NCBI RefSeq assembly: GCF_022179125.1
Contig: NZ_BPQG01000055.1
Span: 1 to 42,392 of the forward strand
Reading direction: 5' to 3'
Length of the DNA: 42,392 bases
DNA from: Methylobacterium cerastii
Lineage (GTDB): Bacteria > Pseudomonadota > Alphaproteobacteria > Rhizobiales > Beijerinckiaceae
The position numbers and the translations under genes were made by a program. This document shows, piece after piece, positions 8,409 to 17,621 of the stretch. The notes beneath the pieces are model-generated. The model ran no database searches. It saw only the letters and a list, made by a program, of their open reading frames with translations, and was not told where the DNA came from. Numbering within the stretch: position 1 is the stretch's first letter; the number at the start of each line of letters is the position of its first letter.

Positions 8409-9062
8409 TCACTGCGCGGCGCCCGCCTCGACGGGGGCTTCGGACGTCGTCGCTTGAGACGGCGCCGCGGCCACCGGGGCGCGGCGGCGAGGTTTCGGCT
8501 TCGTCGGCGCCTTCGGGGCGCCGCCCAGGCCGACCACGATCTCGTAGTCGGCGCTCATCGCCGCGGGGACGGGGATGTCGTCCTCCACCATCGAGGTGAA
8601 GCCCTGCGCCTCGCCGGGGCCGACCACCACCGCGACGCGGCGGGTGCGCGTGGTGACGGTCTTGTCGTCGTGCTTGATCGCGATGGTGAAGGGCACGTCG
8701 AACCGGCCCGCCGCGCCGGAGGGACCGAGCAGGACGCGCGCCTCGACGCCGACCTTGACGGAGATCGACCCGTCCGCGCGCCGGGTGCATTCGCGGGCGA
8801 CGCGCCCGAGGGAGACCTGGCTGCGGATGCCGGCCGCCGTGGCGCCAGGCGGGTTGGTCAGCGCGGCGCCGCCCTCCGGCACGTCGACGGTCGGGCAATA
8901 GGCCGCCTCGAGTTCCTTGGGCTGCGACGGGGGCACGGTGGTGCCGCCGTACTTGAACAGGTTGGAGAAGACGTTGCCCTCCTCGGCGCCCGCCGGCGCC
9001 GCGCCGAGCGCCAAGACGAGCCCGCAAAGCGCCGCTCGTCCGATCCCCAAAGCCCCGATCAT
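8409..9062 (-). CDS. Exported protein of unknown function
   Basis: A 217-residue protein with a clear Sec signal peptide (GRAALCGLVLALGAAPAGA, cleavage near residue 26). The mature part has two cysteines (YCPTV and ECTRR) that could form a disulfide, a beta-rich centre, and a low-complexity C-terminal tail rich in Pro, Lys, Arg and Ala (about 178-217). I do not recognise the family. The ATG at 9062 is preceded by GGGAGG with good spacing. It starts 17 bases after the IalB-family gene stops, so they probably form an operon, and both products are predicted to be periplasmic. Its stop lies about 70 bases before the start of the large glycosyltransferase gene. Confidence 0.78.
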   Translation of the reverse strand: MIGALGIGRAALCGLVLALGAAPAGAEEGNVFSNLFKYGGTTVPPSQPKELEAAYCPTVDVPEGGAALTNPPGATAAGIRSQVSLGRVARECTRRADGSISVKVGVEARVLLGPSGAAGRFDVPFTIAIKHDDKTVTTRTRRVAVVVGPGEAQGFTSMVEDDIPVPAAMSADYEIVVGLGGAPKAPTKPKPRRRAPVAAAPSQATTSEAPVEAGAAQ

Positions 9063-9079
9063 GCCGCGCCTCCCGATGG

Positions 9080-9658
9080 TCACTTCAGGCTGTCGAACCC
9101 GGCGGCGAAGCCCTTCATCGACAGCGGGATGCCAACGCCCTCTTCCGGCGTCTGGAACACGATGAAGGTCGCCTGCGTGCCGGCCTTGAACTGGCGCACG
9201 AGGCCCTCGTCCATCACCACCTCGGCGACACAGCCGGTGGTGAGGCAGCGCACGAAGCCGGCGCGGCCGACATCGGTCTGGTCGATCTTCAGCCCGAGCC
9301 CGGAGGGCAGCAGCACGCCGAGCGGCGCCACCACGCGGAGCAGGTAGCCGCGGTTGTCGGCGGTTTTCAGCACGATCACGACGAGGGTGAGGTTCGGCCG
9401 GTCCTCGGCGGCGAGGTACTGCACCATGGCGCATTGCTCGGCCTTGGCCCCGGCCGGCGTCTCGCAGCGCAGCTGCCAATCCTCGAAGGTCTTGCGCACC
9501 ATCCCCTGCGCCTGAGCCGCCCCGCCCAGGCCGGCGAAGAATCCGGCACCGAGCAAGCCGGCGGCGAGGGCCGCGGATGCCAGGCCCAAGGCCGGGCGCC
9601 GGACGCGATCGAAACTCCTCCCGAAACTCCTGCGCAGCCGCACGGACGATCCCTTCAC
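9080..9658 (-). CDS. Invasion-associated locus B (IalB) family protein
   Basis: A 192-residue exported protein of the IalB family, common in alphaproteobacteria and first named in Bartonella; the biochemical role is unclear. A long signal segment (ALGLASAALAAGLLGAGFFA) ends near AQAQG. The mature part shows typical IalB features: FEDWQLRCET, CAMVQYL, RCLTTGC and AEVVMDEGLVRQF, with the conserved cysteines. The N-terminus is uncertain: the frame is open to 9781, and GTG codons at 9658 and 9643 and an ATG further upstream all fit. I chose 9658 because it leaves a short basic n-region before the hydrophobic core. It lies directly upstream of the unknown exported protein gene. Confidence 0.8.
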   Translation of the reverse strand: MKGSSVRLRRSFGRSFDRVRRPALGLASAALAAGLLGAGFFAGLGGAAQAQGMVRKTFEDWQLRCETPAGAKAEQCAMVQYLAAEDRPNLTLVVIVLKTADNRGYLLRVVAPLGVLLPSGLGLKIDQTDVGRAGFVRCLTTGCVAEVVMDEGLVRQFKAGTQATFIVFQTPEEGVGIPLSMKGFAAGFDSLK

Positions 9659-9917
9659 GAGCGTACCCCAAACCCGCCGCGGGCGGGGCCTTGCCGAAAA
9701 CCCGGGTGTTCCGACCATGCGGGGGCCGGCGCTGTCAAGCGAGGCACACGCGCAGGCGCGGCATTCGAGGGAAGCCGACACTCGGTTCGGTCCGCGGAGC
9801 CGTCGAACACGCGGGACCCGGCCTTCCGCGGACCAAATGTTGCCGCAATGCGCTATCCCCCGAATGCGGCGCGGCCTAGATATCGCTGCGATGCATCACC
9901 ACACGAGAGCCGGCGCC

Positions 9918-10292
9918 ATGCGTGTCCTCGCCCTGACCGTCCTGCTGCTCGGAGCCTCCGGCGTCGCCGCGACGGCCGAGCCGCTTCCCATCGGCGAGAC
10001 GACCTATGTCGAGCGCTCGCTCAACCACGACGGCCTGCTCACGGTGGAACACCCGCCGGTGGAGCGGAATCCCTACGGCCGCCGCAACGGCAACGCCGCC
10101 ATCGCCGGCTTCTGCCGCGAGGGCGGCCTGGTCCGCCGCCGCGACGAATACGGCAACCCGATCATCGTCCGCCAGCGCGAGCTCTGCGACAGCGTCGCCC
10201 CCCGCACCCTGGCCCCCGGCGAGGTCGACCCGCGCCCGACCTGGCCGGCGGAACGGGTCTCCCGCGAGCGGGTGCTGCGCTCGAAGGGCTGA
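9918..10292 (+). CDS. Small exported protein of unknown function
   Basis: A 124-residue protein with a Sec signal peptide (MRVLALTVLLLGASGVAATA) and a mature region of about 100 residues. The mature part is rich in Arg, Glu and Pro, with two cysteines (GFCREGG and ELCDSV) and no recognisable domain. The ATG at 9918 directly precedes the signal peptide; an in-frame ATG at 9891 would add MHHHTRAGA. Neither has a strong ribosome-binding site. The gene is divergent from the IalB-family gene and convergent with the YgjP-like gene. Confidence 0.7.
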   Translation: MRVLALTVLLLGASGVAATAEPLPIGETTYVERSLNHDGLLTVEHPPVERNPYGRRNGNAAIAGFCREGGLVRRRDEYGNPIIVRQRELCDSVAPRTLAPGEVDPRPTWPAERVSRERVLRSKG

Positions 10293-10345
10293 GGGGCGCT
10301 GCCTTCGATACTGCGGCCGAGGGCGTCATGACTTCTCGCGACGCA

Positions 10346-10371
10346 TCCCTCCCCCCTCTGCGCGGGAGGGA
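10346..10371. terminator. Hairpin between convergent genes
   Basis: An exact 8-bp stem, TCCCTCCC/GGGAGGGA, with a 10-base loop, lies in the 96-bp gap between convergent stop codons. There is no T-tract, so it may be a bidirectional terminator or simply another palindromic repeat. Confidence 0.45.
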
Positions 10372-10388
10372 ATGTTCCGCTTACGCCC

Positions 10389-11120
10389 TCACCCGTAGCG
10401 ATGCAGCGCCGTGCCGTTGCGCTTGAGCCAAGCTTCCGCCGCGTCGACCTCGGGGCAGAGCTGGCCCAGCAGGGTCCAGAACCGGGCCGAGTGGTTCATT
10501 TCGCGCAAGTGCGCCATCTCGTGGGCGACGAGGTAGTCGAGCACGAAGGGCGGTGCGAGGATCAGGCGCCAGGAGAAGTTGAGGGCGCCGCCCGCGGTGC
10601 AGGAGCCCCAGCGGCTGCGCGTGTCGCGCACGGTGATCCGCACCGGCCCCTGGCCGAGCTTGGCGGTGTAGTGCGTCACCGCGCGCGCGAGGTCGGCCCG
10701 CACTGCCTCGTCGAGGAAGGCCCGCACCCGGCGGGCGACGTGCTCGGGGCCGCACGAGACCGAGAGCGTGGGCTCGGCCGCTTCCTCGATCCGGGTGATG
10801 CCGCTGCGCGAGCCCCGCCGCACGATCCGGTGCGGCACGCCGCGCAAGGGCACCATCGCGCCTTCCGCGAGCGGCACCCGTTCGGGCACGCGGGCGAGGC
10901 GGGCGGCGATCCAGCCGCCGTGACTCACGGCGAAACGCTGCGCCGTGCTGATCGCGCTGCGGGCCGGCAGGGTGATCACCACCTCGCCGGTCGCGGCCGA
11001 GACGCGCAGCGTCAGGCGCCGCGCGGTCGGGCGCCGGCGCACCGCGATGCGATAGGTCTCGCCCGCGTGGACGATGTCGAGATGGTCGGGATCGGGGCGT
11101 CGCAGCAGCGCGAAGGGCAT
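10389..11120 (-). CDS. YgjP-like zinc metallopeptidase (DUF45)
   Basis: A 243-residue protein of the YgjP/SprT-like M48-related family. The zinc motif HEMAH (H200, E201, H204) is followed by the third family histidine at H210 in REMNHSARFW, and the preceding signature SRWGSC (about 169-174) is intact. The N-terminal half is the beta-rich domain found in this family (RRRPTARRLTLRV). No signal peptide is present, so it is probably cytosolic. The physiological substrate of the family is not established. It stands alone, about 70 bp from the phaZ stop, which lies on the same strand upstream. Confidence 0.85.
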   Translation of the reverse strand: MPFALLRRPDPDHLDIVHAGETYRIAVRRRPTARRLTLRVSAATGEVVITLPARSAISTAQRFAVSHGGWIAARLARVPERVPLAEGAMVPLRGVPHRIVRRGSRSGITRIEEAAEPTLSVSCGPEHVARRVRAFLDEAVRADLARAVTHYTAKLGQGPVRITVRDTRSRWGSCTAGGALNFSWRLILAPPFVLDYLVAHEMAHLREMNHSARFWTLLGQLCPEVDAAEAWLKRNGTALHRYG

Positions 11121-11188
11121 GGAGACAGTCTAGCTCCGCCGCCCCCGCCCCTAAAGAGCGAAGGCGACAGATTCTTGCGGTCGTCCGC

Positions 11189-12472
11189 TCAGCTCGCGAG
11201 CCGCAGCGGCCGCTCGGCGGCGGGCAGCCCCTGCATCTCGCGCACGAAGGCGGCGATGCGTGGGGCGATGACCGTGCGGTAGCGCGAGCCGTTGAACACG
11301 CCGTAATGCCCGACGCCCGGCTGCAGGTGGTAGGCCTTGCGCTCGGCCGCCAAGTTCGGCGTCAGGTCGAGGGCGGCGAGCGTCTGGCCGACGCCGGAGA
11401 TGTCGTCGTTCTCGCCCTCCACCGCGAGGATCGCGCAGCTTCGGATCGCCGTCAGGTCGACCGGGACGCTGTGGTGGCGCATCGTGCCCTTGGGCAGGTC
11501 GTGGTTCACGAACACCGTCTCGACGGTCTGGAGGTAGAACTCGGCCGTCAGGTCCATCACCGCCAGGTACTCGTCGTAGAACGCGCGGTGCTTCTCGGCC
11601 GAGTCGCCGTCGCCCTTCACGAGGTGGTCGAACATGTCGGAATGGGCGTCCCTGTGCCGGTCGAGGTTCATCGCCATGAACCCCGCCAGCTGCAGGAAGC
11701 CGGGATAGACCGCCCGGAACGCGCCCGGGTGGATCGGCGGCACGTAGGAGATGGTGTTCGATTCGAACCACGCCTGCCCGCGCTCCTGCGCCATGCAGTT
11801 CACGGCGGTGGGCGAGCGGCGGGTGTCGATCGGCCCGCCCATCAGGGTCATCGAGACCGGCACGCCGGGGTCTCCGGCCGCCTCCATCACCGCCACCGCG
11901 GCGAGCACCGGAACCGCCGGCTGGCACACGGCCATGACGTGGAGGTCCGGCCCGAGGGCGGCGAAGATCGCCTTGCAGTAGTCGATGTAGCTGTCGAGAT
12001 CGAACCGCCCGGCGAGCAGCGGCACCATGCGCGCATCCGACCAGTCGGTGATGAAGACGTCGTGGTTCGGCAGCATCGCCTCGACGGTGCCGCGCAGCAG
12101 CGTGGCGTAGTGCCCCGACATCGGCGCCACCACGAGGAGCTTGGGCTGCGGCTCGGCCGGCGGGTTGGCGAAGGCGCGCTCGAACGCGATCACCCGGCAG
12201 AACGGCCGCTCCCACACCACCCGCTCGGTCACCCGCACGGCGACGCCGTCGACGACCGTCTCGGACAACCCGAAGGCCGGCTTGCCGTAGCGGCGGGTGG
12301 CGCGCTCGAACATCTCGCACCCGGCCACCATCGAGCGGGCATAGGGAGAGTAGGAGAGCGGGTTGGCCGGGTTCTGCAGACCGAACCACGCCATGTCGGC
12401 GGCCATGCGCGCCGGCGCCATCATGTACCGTATGCCCTCGAAGGCAGTGTAGGCGAGATCCATTCGAGCCAT
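11189..12472 (-). CDS. phaZ: Intracellular polyhydroxyalkanoate depolymerase
   Basis: A 427-residue enzyme that hydrolyses native intracellular polyhydroxybutyrate granules and so mobilises stored carbon. It belongs to the Ralstonia PhaZ1 type with a cysteine nucleophile: C183 lies in MAVCQPAVP, with D356 or D357 (EGENDDISG) and H389 (PGVGHYGVF) completing the expected triad. There is no signal peptide, as expected for the intracellular class. The ATG at 12472 has AAGGAG 7 bases upstream. No phasin or phaC gene is adjacent, so the gene appears monocistronic. A polymer-storing methylotroph or heterotroph is implied. Confidence 0.93.
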   Translation of the reverse strand: MARMDLAYTAFEGIRYMMAPARMAADMAWFGLQNPANPLSYSPYARSMVAGCEMFERATRRYGKPAFGLSETVVDGVAVRVTERVVWERPFCRVIAFERAFANPPAEPQPKLLVVAPMSGHYATLLRGTVEAMLPNHDVFITDWSDARMVPLLAGRFDLDSYIDYCKAIFAALGPDLHVMAVCQPAVPVLAAVAVMEAAGDPGVPVSMTLMGGPIDTRRSPTAVNCMAQERGQAWFESNTISYVPPIHPGAFRAVYPGFLQLAGFMAMNLDRHRDAHSDMFDHLVKGDGDSAEKHRAFYDEYLAVMDLTAEFYLQTVETVFVNHDLPKGTMRHHSVPVDLTAIRSCAILAVEGENDDISGVGQTLAALDLTPNLAAERKAYHLQPGVGHYGVFNGSRYRTVIAPRIAAFVREMQGLPAAERPLRLAS

Positions 12473-12651
12473 GGGAACGCTCCTTCACCCGGACGTCGAC
12501 GTGGGGCGTCGCAGGCAACCACCTTACCACGGCGATGGTTCCGGGTAAGGCCGGCTGCGCAGACGTGCCGACGGTCGCGCGAGCGTGATGCGATCGGTGT
12601 CAGCGCGGACGTGTTCGCTGTCGTCGCCCCAGCGGATCGACCGGCGCGCCC

Positions 12652-13269
12652 TCAGGCCCGCCCGGCGCTCACCGAGAGCATGGCCGGGTCGATGCCGTTG
12701 CCGCGCAGCGCCCGGTCGTACTTGCCGGCCAGATCCGCGTGGAAGATCAGGTCCGGGTCGGCCGGGCAGTTGAGCCAGCCGTTGGCCATGATCTCGCTCT
12801 CGAGCTGGCCCGCCTGCCAGCCGGCATAGCCCAGCGCCAGCACGGCGCTGGCCGGCCCGTCGCCGGCCGCGATCGCGCGCAGGATCTCGACGGTGGCGGT
12901 GAGGCAGATGCCGTCGTCGATGATCAGCGTCGACTGGTCGATGTGGAAGTCGTCGGTGTGGAGCACGAAGCCGCGCTTGCCCTCGACCGGGCCGCCCATC
13001 AGCACCGGCATGTGGCCGACCCGCTCGCGCAGGCGGATCGCGTCGGCCTCGCCCGCCACGTCGAGCTGCACCAGCAGGTCGGGCATCGACAGGTCGGTCA
13101 CCGGCTTGTTGACGATGATGCCCATGGCGCCGTCGGCCGAGTGCGCGCAGACGTAGATGACGGATCGGGCGAAGCGCGCATCCGCCATCCCCGGCATCGC
13201 CACGAGGAACTGGCCGTCGAGGTAGGCGGGATCGCTGGAAGCGGGCGTCGGTGTCGAAGGCCTGGGCAT
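12652..13269 (-). CDS. YqgE/AlgH family protein (UPF0301)
   Basis: A 205-residue protein with the YqgE/AlgH signature: [12 protein letters not shown] near the N-terminus, [34 protein letters not shown], and [15 protein letters not shown]. The molecular function is unknown; AlgH was linked to alginate regulation in Pseudomonas, but that does not transfer safely to this organism. Length is typical for the family with a slightly extended N-terminus ([11 protein letters not shown]). The gene is monocistronic, divergent from the peroxiredoxin gene. Confidence 0.9.
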   Translation of the reverse strand: MPRPSTPTPASSDPAYLDGQFLVAMPGMADARFARSVIYVCAHSADGAMGIIVNKPVTDLSMPDLLVQLDVAGEADAIRLRERVGHMPVLMGGPVEGKRGFVLHTDDFHIDQSTLIIDDGICLTATVEILRAIAAGDGPASAVLALGYAGWQAGQLESEIMANGWLNCPADPDLIFHADLAGKYDRALRGNGIDPAMLSVSAGRA

Positions 13270-13545
13270 CCCCGCATGCTACGCTCAGCCCCCCCGATGT
13301 CCAGCGGACAAAACGCCGTGCAGCCCCGGCCTCGCGGGCGCGCGGACGGCCGCGTCTCGCTCGACAGCCCCGGCGGGCCGCGCTAGGTCACCGGCCATCC
13401 GAAGCGGTGCCGTCCCGCGACGCGCCGGCGCCGTTCCGGGTCGCATCGCGACGGGGAACGGCACCAAGCTCTTCTCGTGACGTGCGTCCTTCGCCGAACC
13501 GGCGTTCCCTTCGGCGGACCGCACTTTAGTAAGGAACGTTCAGCC

Positions 13546-14028
13546 ATGACGATTCAGGTCGGCGATCATCTGCCCCAGGCCACCTTCCGCATCACCGGCC
13601 CCGAGGGCCCCCTGGCCAAGACCACCGACGACGTGTTCAAGGGCCGCCGCGTCGTGCTGGTCGGCGTGCCGGGCGCCTTCACCCCGAGCTGCCACCGCAA
13701 CCACCTGCCTGGCTTCGTCGCCAACAAGGACGCGCTCCTCGCCCGCGGCGTCGACGCCATCGCCGTCACCTCGGTCAACGACGTGTTCGTGCTCGAAGCG
13801 TGGTCGAAGGCCAGCGGCGCGGAAGGGCTCGAGTTCCTGGCCGACGGAAACGGCGACTTCGCCAAGGGCCTCGGCCTCGAGATGGACGGCAGCGGCTTCG
13901 GCCTCGGCCTCCGCTCCAAGCGCTACGCGATGCTGGTCGAAGACGGCGTGGTGCGCGTGCTCAACGTCGAGGAATCGCCCTCGAAGGCCGACACCTCGAG
14001 CGCTGAAGCGCTGCTCAAGGTGATCTGA
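13546..14028 (+). CDS. Peroxiredoxin (Prx5/AhpE-like redoxin)
   Basis: A 160-residue peroxiredoxin that reduces hydroperoxides. The peroxidatic cysteine is C49 in PGAFTPSCH, matching the PxxxTxxC motif of the Prx5 group. No second cysteine is present in the protein, so it would need an external thiol such as glutathione or glutaredoxin for turnover. The ATG at 13546 is chosen because AAGGAA lies 10 bases upstream; the frame is open further to 13477. It sits 97 bp before the DedA gene on the same strand and faces the rnhA end of the ispH string. Confidence 0.92.
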   Translation: MTIQVGDHLPQATFRITGPEGPLAKTTDDVFKGRRVVLVGVPGAFTPSCHRNHLPGFVANKDALLARGVDAIAVTSVNDVFVLEAWSKASGAEGLEFLADGNGDFAKGLGLEMDGSGFGLGLRSKRYAMLVEDGVVRVLNVEESPSKADTSSAEALLKVI

Positions 14029-14125
14029 ACCCAAGGGTTCGGTCGGACGGGGGCGCGGCGGACCCGCGCCCTCGAATGGCCACCTTCCCGTTGCGAATTG
14101 CGGCCCGTCCAACCTCAGGGGCCGC

Positions 14126-14767
14126 ATGTCCTTCCTGCACGAACTGCCGATCGCCGACCTGATCGCCTCCTACGGCTACGTCGCGATCTTCGTCATCATC
14201 ACCCTTGAGAGCGCCGGCGTGCCGATGCCGGGCGAGACGGTGCTGATCTCTTCGGCGGTCTACGCCGGCACCACCGGCAACCTCAACATCGCGCTGATCA
14301 TCGCCGCCGCCGCGGCCGCCGCGATCATCGGCGACAACCTCGGCTACTGGGTCGGCCGGCGCTGGGGCATGCCGCTGCTGCTGCGCTACGGCCGCCTGAT
14401 CGCCCTCGACCACGGCCGACTCAAGCTCGGGCAGTACCTGTTCCGCGAGCATGGCGGGAAGATCGTGTTCTTCGGCCGCTTCACCGCGATGCTGCGGGCC
14501 TACGCGGCGCTGCTCGCCGGGGTGAACCGGCTCGACGCCCGCCGCTTCATGCTGTTCAACGGGCTCGGCGGCCTCACCTGGGCGACCGCGATGGGCCTCG
14601 GCTCGTACTATTGCGGCCGCTCGATCGAGACCATCGCCGGCCCCGTCGGGCTGGCGCTGCTGGCCGTGGTGATCTTCGGCGGCCTGGCCCTGTGGCTGTT
14701 CGTGCGCCGCCACGAGACGCGGCTGCTGGCCGAAGCCGAGCGCGCGATCCCCGGCCCCCTCGCCTGA
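14126..14767 (+). CDS. DedA family membrane protein
   Basis: A 213-residue polytopic membrane protein of the DedA/SNARE-associated family, whose members are linked to membrane phospholipid recycling and proton-dependent transport. Family motifs include LESAGVPMPGETVL near residue 28-41, GDNLGYWVGRRWG, and FFGRFTAMLRAYAALLAG around residues 115-135, which carry the conserved acidic and basic residues. Four to five membrane segments are visible, the last near VGLALLAVVIFGGLALWLF. It may share a transcript with the peroxiredoxin gene upstream. Confidence 0.9.
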   Translation: MSFLHELPIADLIASYGYVAIFVIITLESAGVPMPGETVLISSAVYAGTTGNLNIALIIAAAAAAAIIGDNLGYWVGRRWGMPLLLRYGRLIALDHGRLKLGQYLFREHGGKIVFFGRFTAMLRAYAALLAGVNRLDARRFMLFNGLGGLTWATAMGLGSYYCGRSIETIAGPVGLALLAVVIFGGLALWLFVRRHETRLLAEAERAIPGPLA

Positions 14768-14782
14768 GCGGCGGCGAGCCGT

Positions 14783-15253
14783 TCAGCGCCTGGTCTTGAA
14801 CGGCGCCATCGCGGCCACCGCGAGGGCGTCGACGCGGTTGTTCAGCGGGTCGCTGGAGTGGCCCTTGACCCAGTGCCACTCGACCGCGTGCCGGGTGCGG
14901 GCCTCGTCGATGCGGCGCCACAGGTCCTCGTTCTTCACCGGCTTCTTGTCGGCGGTTCGCCAGCCGCGCGCCTTCCAGCCGTGGATCCAGGTGGTGACGC
15001 CCTGGCGCAGGTACTGCGAGTCGGTGAACACGTCGACGCGGCAGGGCCGCTTGAGCGCTTCCAGCGCCTCGATCGCGGCGAGCAGCTCCATGCGGTTGTT
15101 GGTGGTGTGCGCCTCGCCTCCCGAGATCTCGCGGCGCGTGTCGCCGTAGATCAGGATCGCGCCCCAGCCGCCGGGGCCGGGATTCCCGGAGCAGGCCCCG
15201 TCCGTGTAGATCTTCACCCGGGTGGGGGCCTCGTCGGTCGCCGCCTCGCTCAT
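14783..15253 (-). CDS. rnhA: Ribonuclease HI
   Basis: A 156-residue enzyme that cleaves RNA in RNA:DNA hybrids. The catalytic carboxylates are D18 ([11 protein letters not shown]), E56 (NNRMELLA), D78 (FTDSQYL) and D142 (NNRVDALA), with H132 in VKGHSSD. The start codon ATG at 15253 overlaps the thrB stop as ATGA, which indicates translational coupling and fixes the start. It is the last gene of the ispH-thrB-rnhA string, an order conserved in many Hyphomicrobiales. Confidence 0.95.
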   Translation of the reverse strand: MSEAATDEAPTRVKIYTDGACSGNPGPGGWGAILIYGDTRREISGGEAHTTNNRMELLAAIEALEALKRPCRVDVFTDSQYLRQGVTTWIHGWKARGWRTADKKPVKNEDLWRRIDEARTRHAVEWHWVKGHSSDPLNNRVDALAVAAMAPFKTRR

Positions 15254-16215
15254 CGCGTCCACCCGTAGGCGGCGGCATCCCGGGCCTGCCGGTGGAAGGT
15301 CAGGCGGCGATCGTACTCGCGCGGGTCCTTCGGCTGGACCAGGGCGCCCGGCGGCACGTTCAGCCAGTCGACCAGCCGGGTCAGCATGAAGCGGAGCGCG
15401 GCACCGCGGCACAGGATCGGCAGGGCCTCGACCTCCGCCGGCTCCAGCGGGCGCACCGCCTCGTAGCCGGCGATCAGCGCCGCGCCCATGTCGCGGTGGT
15501 AGGTGCCGTCAGGGGAGAAGCACCAGGCGTTGAGGCAGATCGCGAGGTCGTAGGCGAAGGCATCCGTGCAGGCGAAGTAGAAGTCGATCAGCCCCGACAG
15601 CCCGTCGCCGATGAAGAACACGTTGTCGGTGAACAGGTCCGCATGGATCACGCCGCCGGGCAGGTTCGCGGGCCACGCGGCCTCGAGCCAGGCGAGGTCG
15701 TCGCGGGTGCGCGCGGCGAGGCCGGCCGAGACCACGTCGGCCTGGCTCGCCGCCTGGTCGAAGAGCGGGCGCCAGGCGCCGACCGAAAGGCTGTTGTCGC
15801 GGCGCATGCCGAAGTCGGCGCCGGCGGCGTGGAGCCGCGCCAGCGCCTGGCCGAGCTCGGCGCAGTGATGCGCGGTCGGCGCCTTGACCGAGACCCCGTC
15901 GAGGAAGCTGACGATCGCCGCCGGGCGGTCGCAGAGGGTGCCGAGCGCCGTGCCGTCGCGGTTTCGGACCGGCTGCGGGCAGGCGAGCCCGCGGGTCGCC
16001 AAGTGCTCCATCAGGTTGATGAAGAACGGGAGGTCGCCGGCCCGCACCCGCTTCTCGTACAGGGTGAGGATGTAGGCGCCGCCGGTGGTGTGCAGGAAGA
16101 AGTTGGTGTTCTCGACGCCTTCCGCGATGCCCTTGTAGGAGAGCAGCCCGCCGATCTCGTAGTCGGCGAGGAAGTCGGTCAAAGCCGCGTCGGATACCTC
16201 GGTGTAGACGGCCAC
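15250..16215 (-). CDS. thrB: Homoserine kinase (APH-fold type)
   Basis: A 321-residue kinase that phosphorylates homoserine for threonine synthesis. It is the alphaproteobacterial ThrB type with an aminoglycoside-phosphotransferase fold, not the GHMP type. The catalytic loop [13 protein letters not shown] gives H191, D193 and N198, and the metal-binding aspartate is D211 (GLIDFYFA). The N-terminus MAVYTEVSD is typical of the family. The stop overlaps the rnhA start by 4 bases; ispH lies about 110 bp upstream on the same strand. Confidence 0.95.
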   Translation of the reverse strand: MAVYTEVSDAALTDFLADYEIGGLLSYKGIAEGVENTNFFLHTTGGAYILTLYEKRVRAGDLPFFINLMEHLATRGLACPQPVRNRDGTALGTLCDRPAAIVSFLDGVSVKAPTAHHCAELGQALARLHAAGADFGMRRDNSLSVGAWRPLFDQAASQADVVSAGLAARTRDDLAWLEAAWPANLPGGVIHADLFTDNVFFIGDGLSGLIDFYFACTDAFAYDLAICLNAWCFSPDGTYHRDMGAALIAGYEAVRPLEPAEVEALPILCRGAALRFMLTRLVDWLNVPPGALVQPKDPREYDRRLTFHRQARDAAAYGWTR

Positions 16216-16328
16216 GGCGCTTCTTTTCTGACGATCTTCAGGTCAATCGGCACACGACGATGTGTCCCGCCGGCTCGAGCCGGCGGGACGGGCGGATGAT
16301 CGCACCCGCCACCCAAAGTCGCAAAAAC

Positions 16329-17336
16329 CTACTCGGCGGCTTCGCTGCGAAGCTCGCGCGGCAGCGGGAAGACCATGTCCTCGACCACCGTCTGCACCGT
16401 GTCGACCGTCACCGTGTAGCGGGCGGCGAAGGCGTCGATGATCTCCTCCACCAGCACCTCGGGGGCCGAGGCGCCGGCGGTGAGGCCGAGCTTGGTGATG
16501 CCCTCGAAGGCCGGCCAGTCGATCTCCTCGGCGCGGAGAACGAGGCGGGTGATCGGGCAGCCGACGCGCTCGGCGACCTCGCGCAGGCGCTGCGAGTTCG
16601 AGGAGTTCGAGGAGCCGACGACGATCAGCGCGTCGACCAGCGGTGCGATCTGCTTTACCGCCTCCTGGCGGTTGGTGGTGGCGTAGCAGATGTCGTCCTT
16701 GTGCGGCCCGGTGATGGTCGGGAATTTTTGCTTCAAGGCCGCGACGATGTGGAGGGTGTCGTCCACCGAAAGCGTGGTCTGCGTCACCCAAGCGAGATTG
16801 TTGGGATTCTCGGGGGTCAGCGCCGCGATCTGCTCCAGGTCCTCGACCAGGGTGATCGAGCCCTTGGGCAGCTGGCCCATGGTGCCGACGACCTCCGGGT
16901 GGCCGGAATGGCCGACGAGGAGCACGTGGCGGCCGCGCTTGTGGTGGATCTCGGCCTCGCGGTGGACCTTGGTCACCAGCGGGCAGGTGGCGTCGATGGT
17001 GATCAGGCCGCGGTTGTCGGCGTTGGCCGGCACGGTCTTCGCGACGCCGTGCGCGGAAAAGATCACCGGCGCCTCGCCGTCGGGGACCTCGTCGAGCTCG
17101 CGCACGAACACCGCGCCTTTGCGCTTCAGGCTCTCGACCACGTACTTGTTGTGCACGATCTCGTGGCGGACGTAGACCGGCGGCCCGTAGATCGCGAGCG
17201 CGCGCTCGACCACGTCGATCGCCCGCACCACGCCGGCGCAGAAGCCGCGGGGGGCCGCGAGCAGGATCTCCAGCGGCGGCTTGACCGTTGCGGTGGCCCC
17301 GTCTGAGGCGGTGTCGAGATTCGTGATGGCGCTCAT
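16329..17336 (-). CDS. ispH: 4-hydroxy-3-methylbut-2-enyl diphosphate reductase
   Basis: A 335-residue iron-sulfur enzyme of the last step of the MEP isoprenoid pathway, making IPP and DMAPP. The three cluster cysteines are C33 (RGFCAGV), C118 (DATCPLV) and C217 ([10 protein letters not shown]), and the substrate-binding motifs [21 protein letters not shown] and [10 protein letters not shown] are intact. The first ~20 residues are an unconserved leader, so the ATG at 17336 is plausible but not certain. It heads the ispH-thrB-rnhA string. Confidence 0.95.
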   Translation of the reverse strand: MSAITNLDTASDGATATVKPPLEILLAAPRGFCAGVVRAIDVVERALAIYGPPVYVRHEIVHNKYVVESLKRKGAVFVRELDEVPDGEAPVIFSAHGVAKTVPANADNRGLITIDATCPLVTKVHREAEIHHKRGRHVLLVGHSGHPEVVGTMGQLPKGSITLVEDLEQIAALTPENPNNLAWVTQTTLSVDDTLHIVAALKQKFPTITGPHKDDICYATTNRQEAVKQIAPLVDALIVVGSSNSSNSQRLREVAERVGCPITRLVLRAEEIDWPAFEGITKLGLTAGASAPEVLVEEIIDAFAARYTVTVDTVQTVVEDMVFPLPRELRSEAAE

Positions 17337-17508
17337 GATCCGGGATGTGGCGAGGGGAGACCCGCCCTGTCAACCGGGCGGCCGCGGCAAACCCACCGCG
17401 TGGTCGAACCGTGTAGCACGTTTGCCGGCGCGGGTGACCCCCGCGGGCGACGGTTCGTCTGCGCGGGTTTTTCGGGCGGAGGTGAGCGCTAGCAGGAGCC
17501 GCCGACGT

Positions 17509-17548
17509 CACCTCTTCCCTTCCCCGGCAGTGGGGGAGGGAAGAGGTG
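17509..17548. terminator. Strong hairpin between ispH and the Coa1-like gene
   Basis: Arms CACCTCTTCCCT and AGGGAAGAGGTG, extended by CCCC/GGGG, surround a short GGCAGT loop, giving a stem of about 17 bp. It lies downstream of the minus-strand Coa1-like gene's start side and upstream of ispH, so it is not placed as a terminator for either; it may be a palindromic repeat. No T-tract is seen. Confidence 0.5.
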
Positions 17549-17621
17549 GTGTCCTCGTCTGCACGATGCGTGAAGCTGGCAGCCCCTGAGAGAAGGCGCC
17601 ACCGGTGCGCCCCGCGATCCG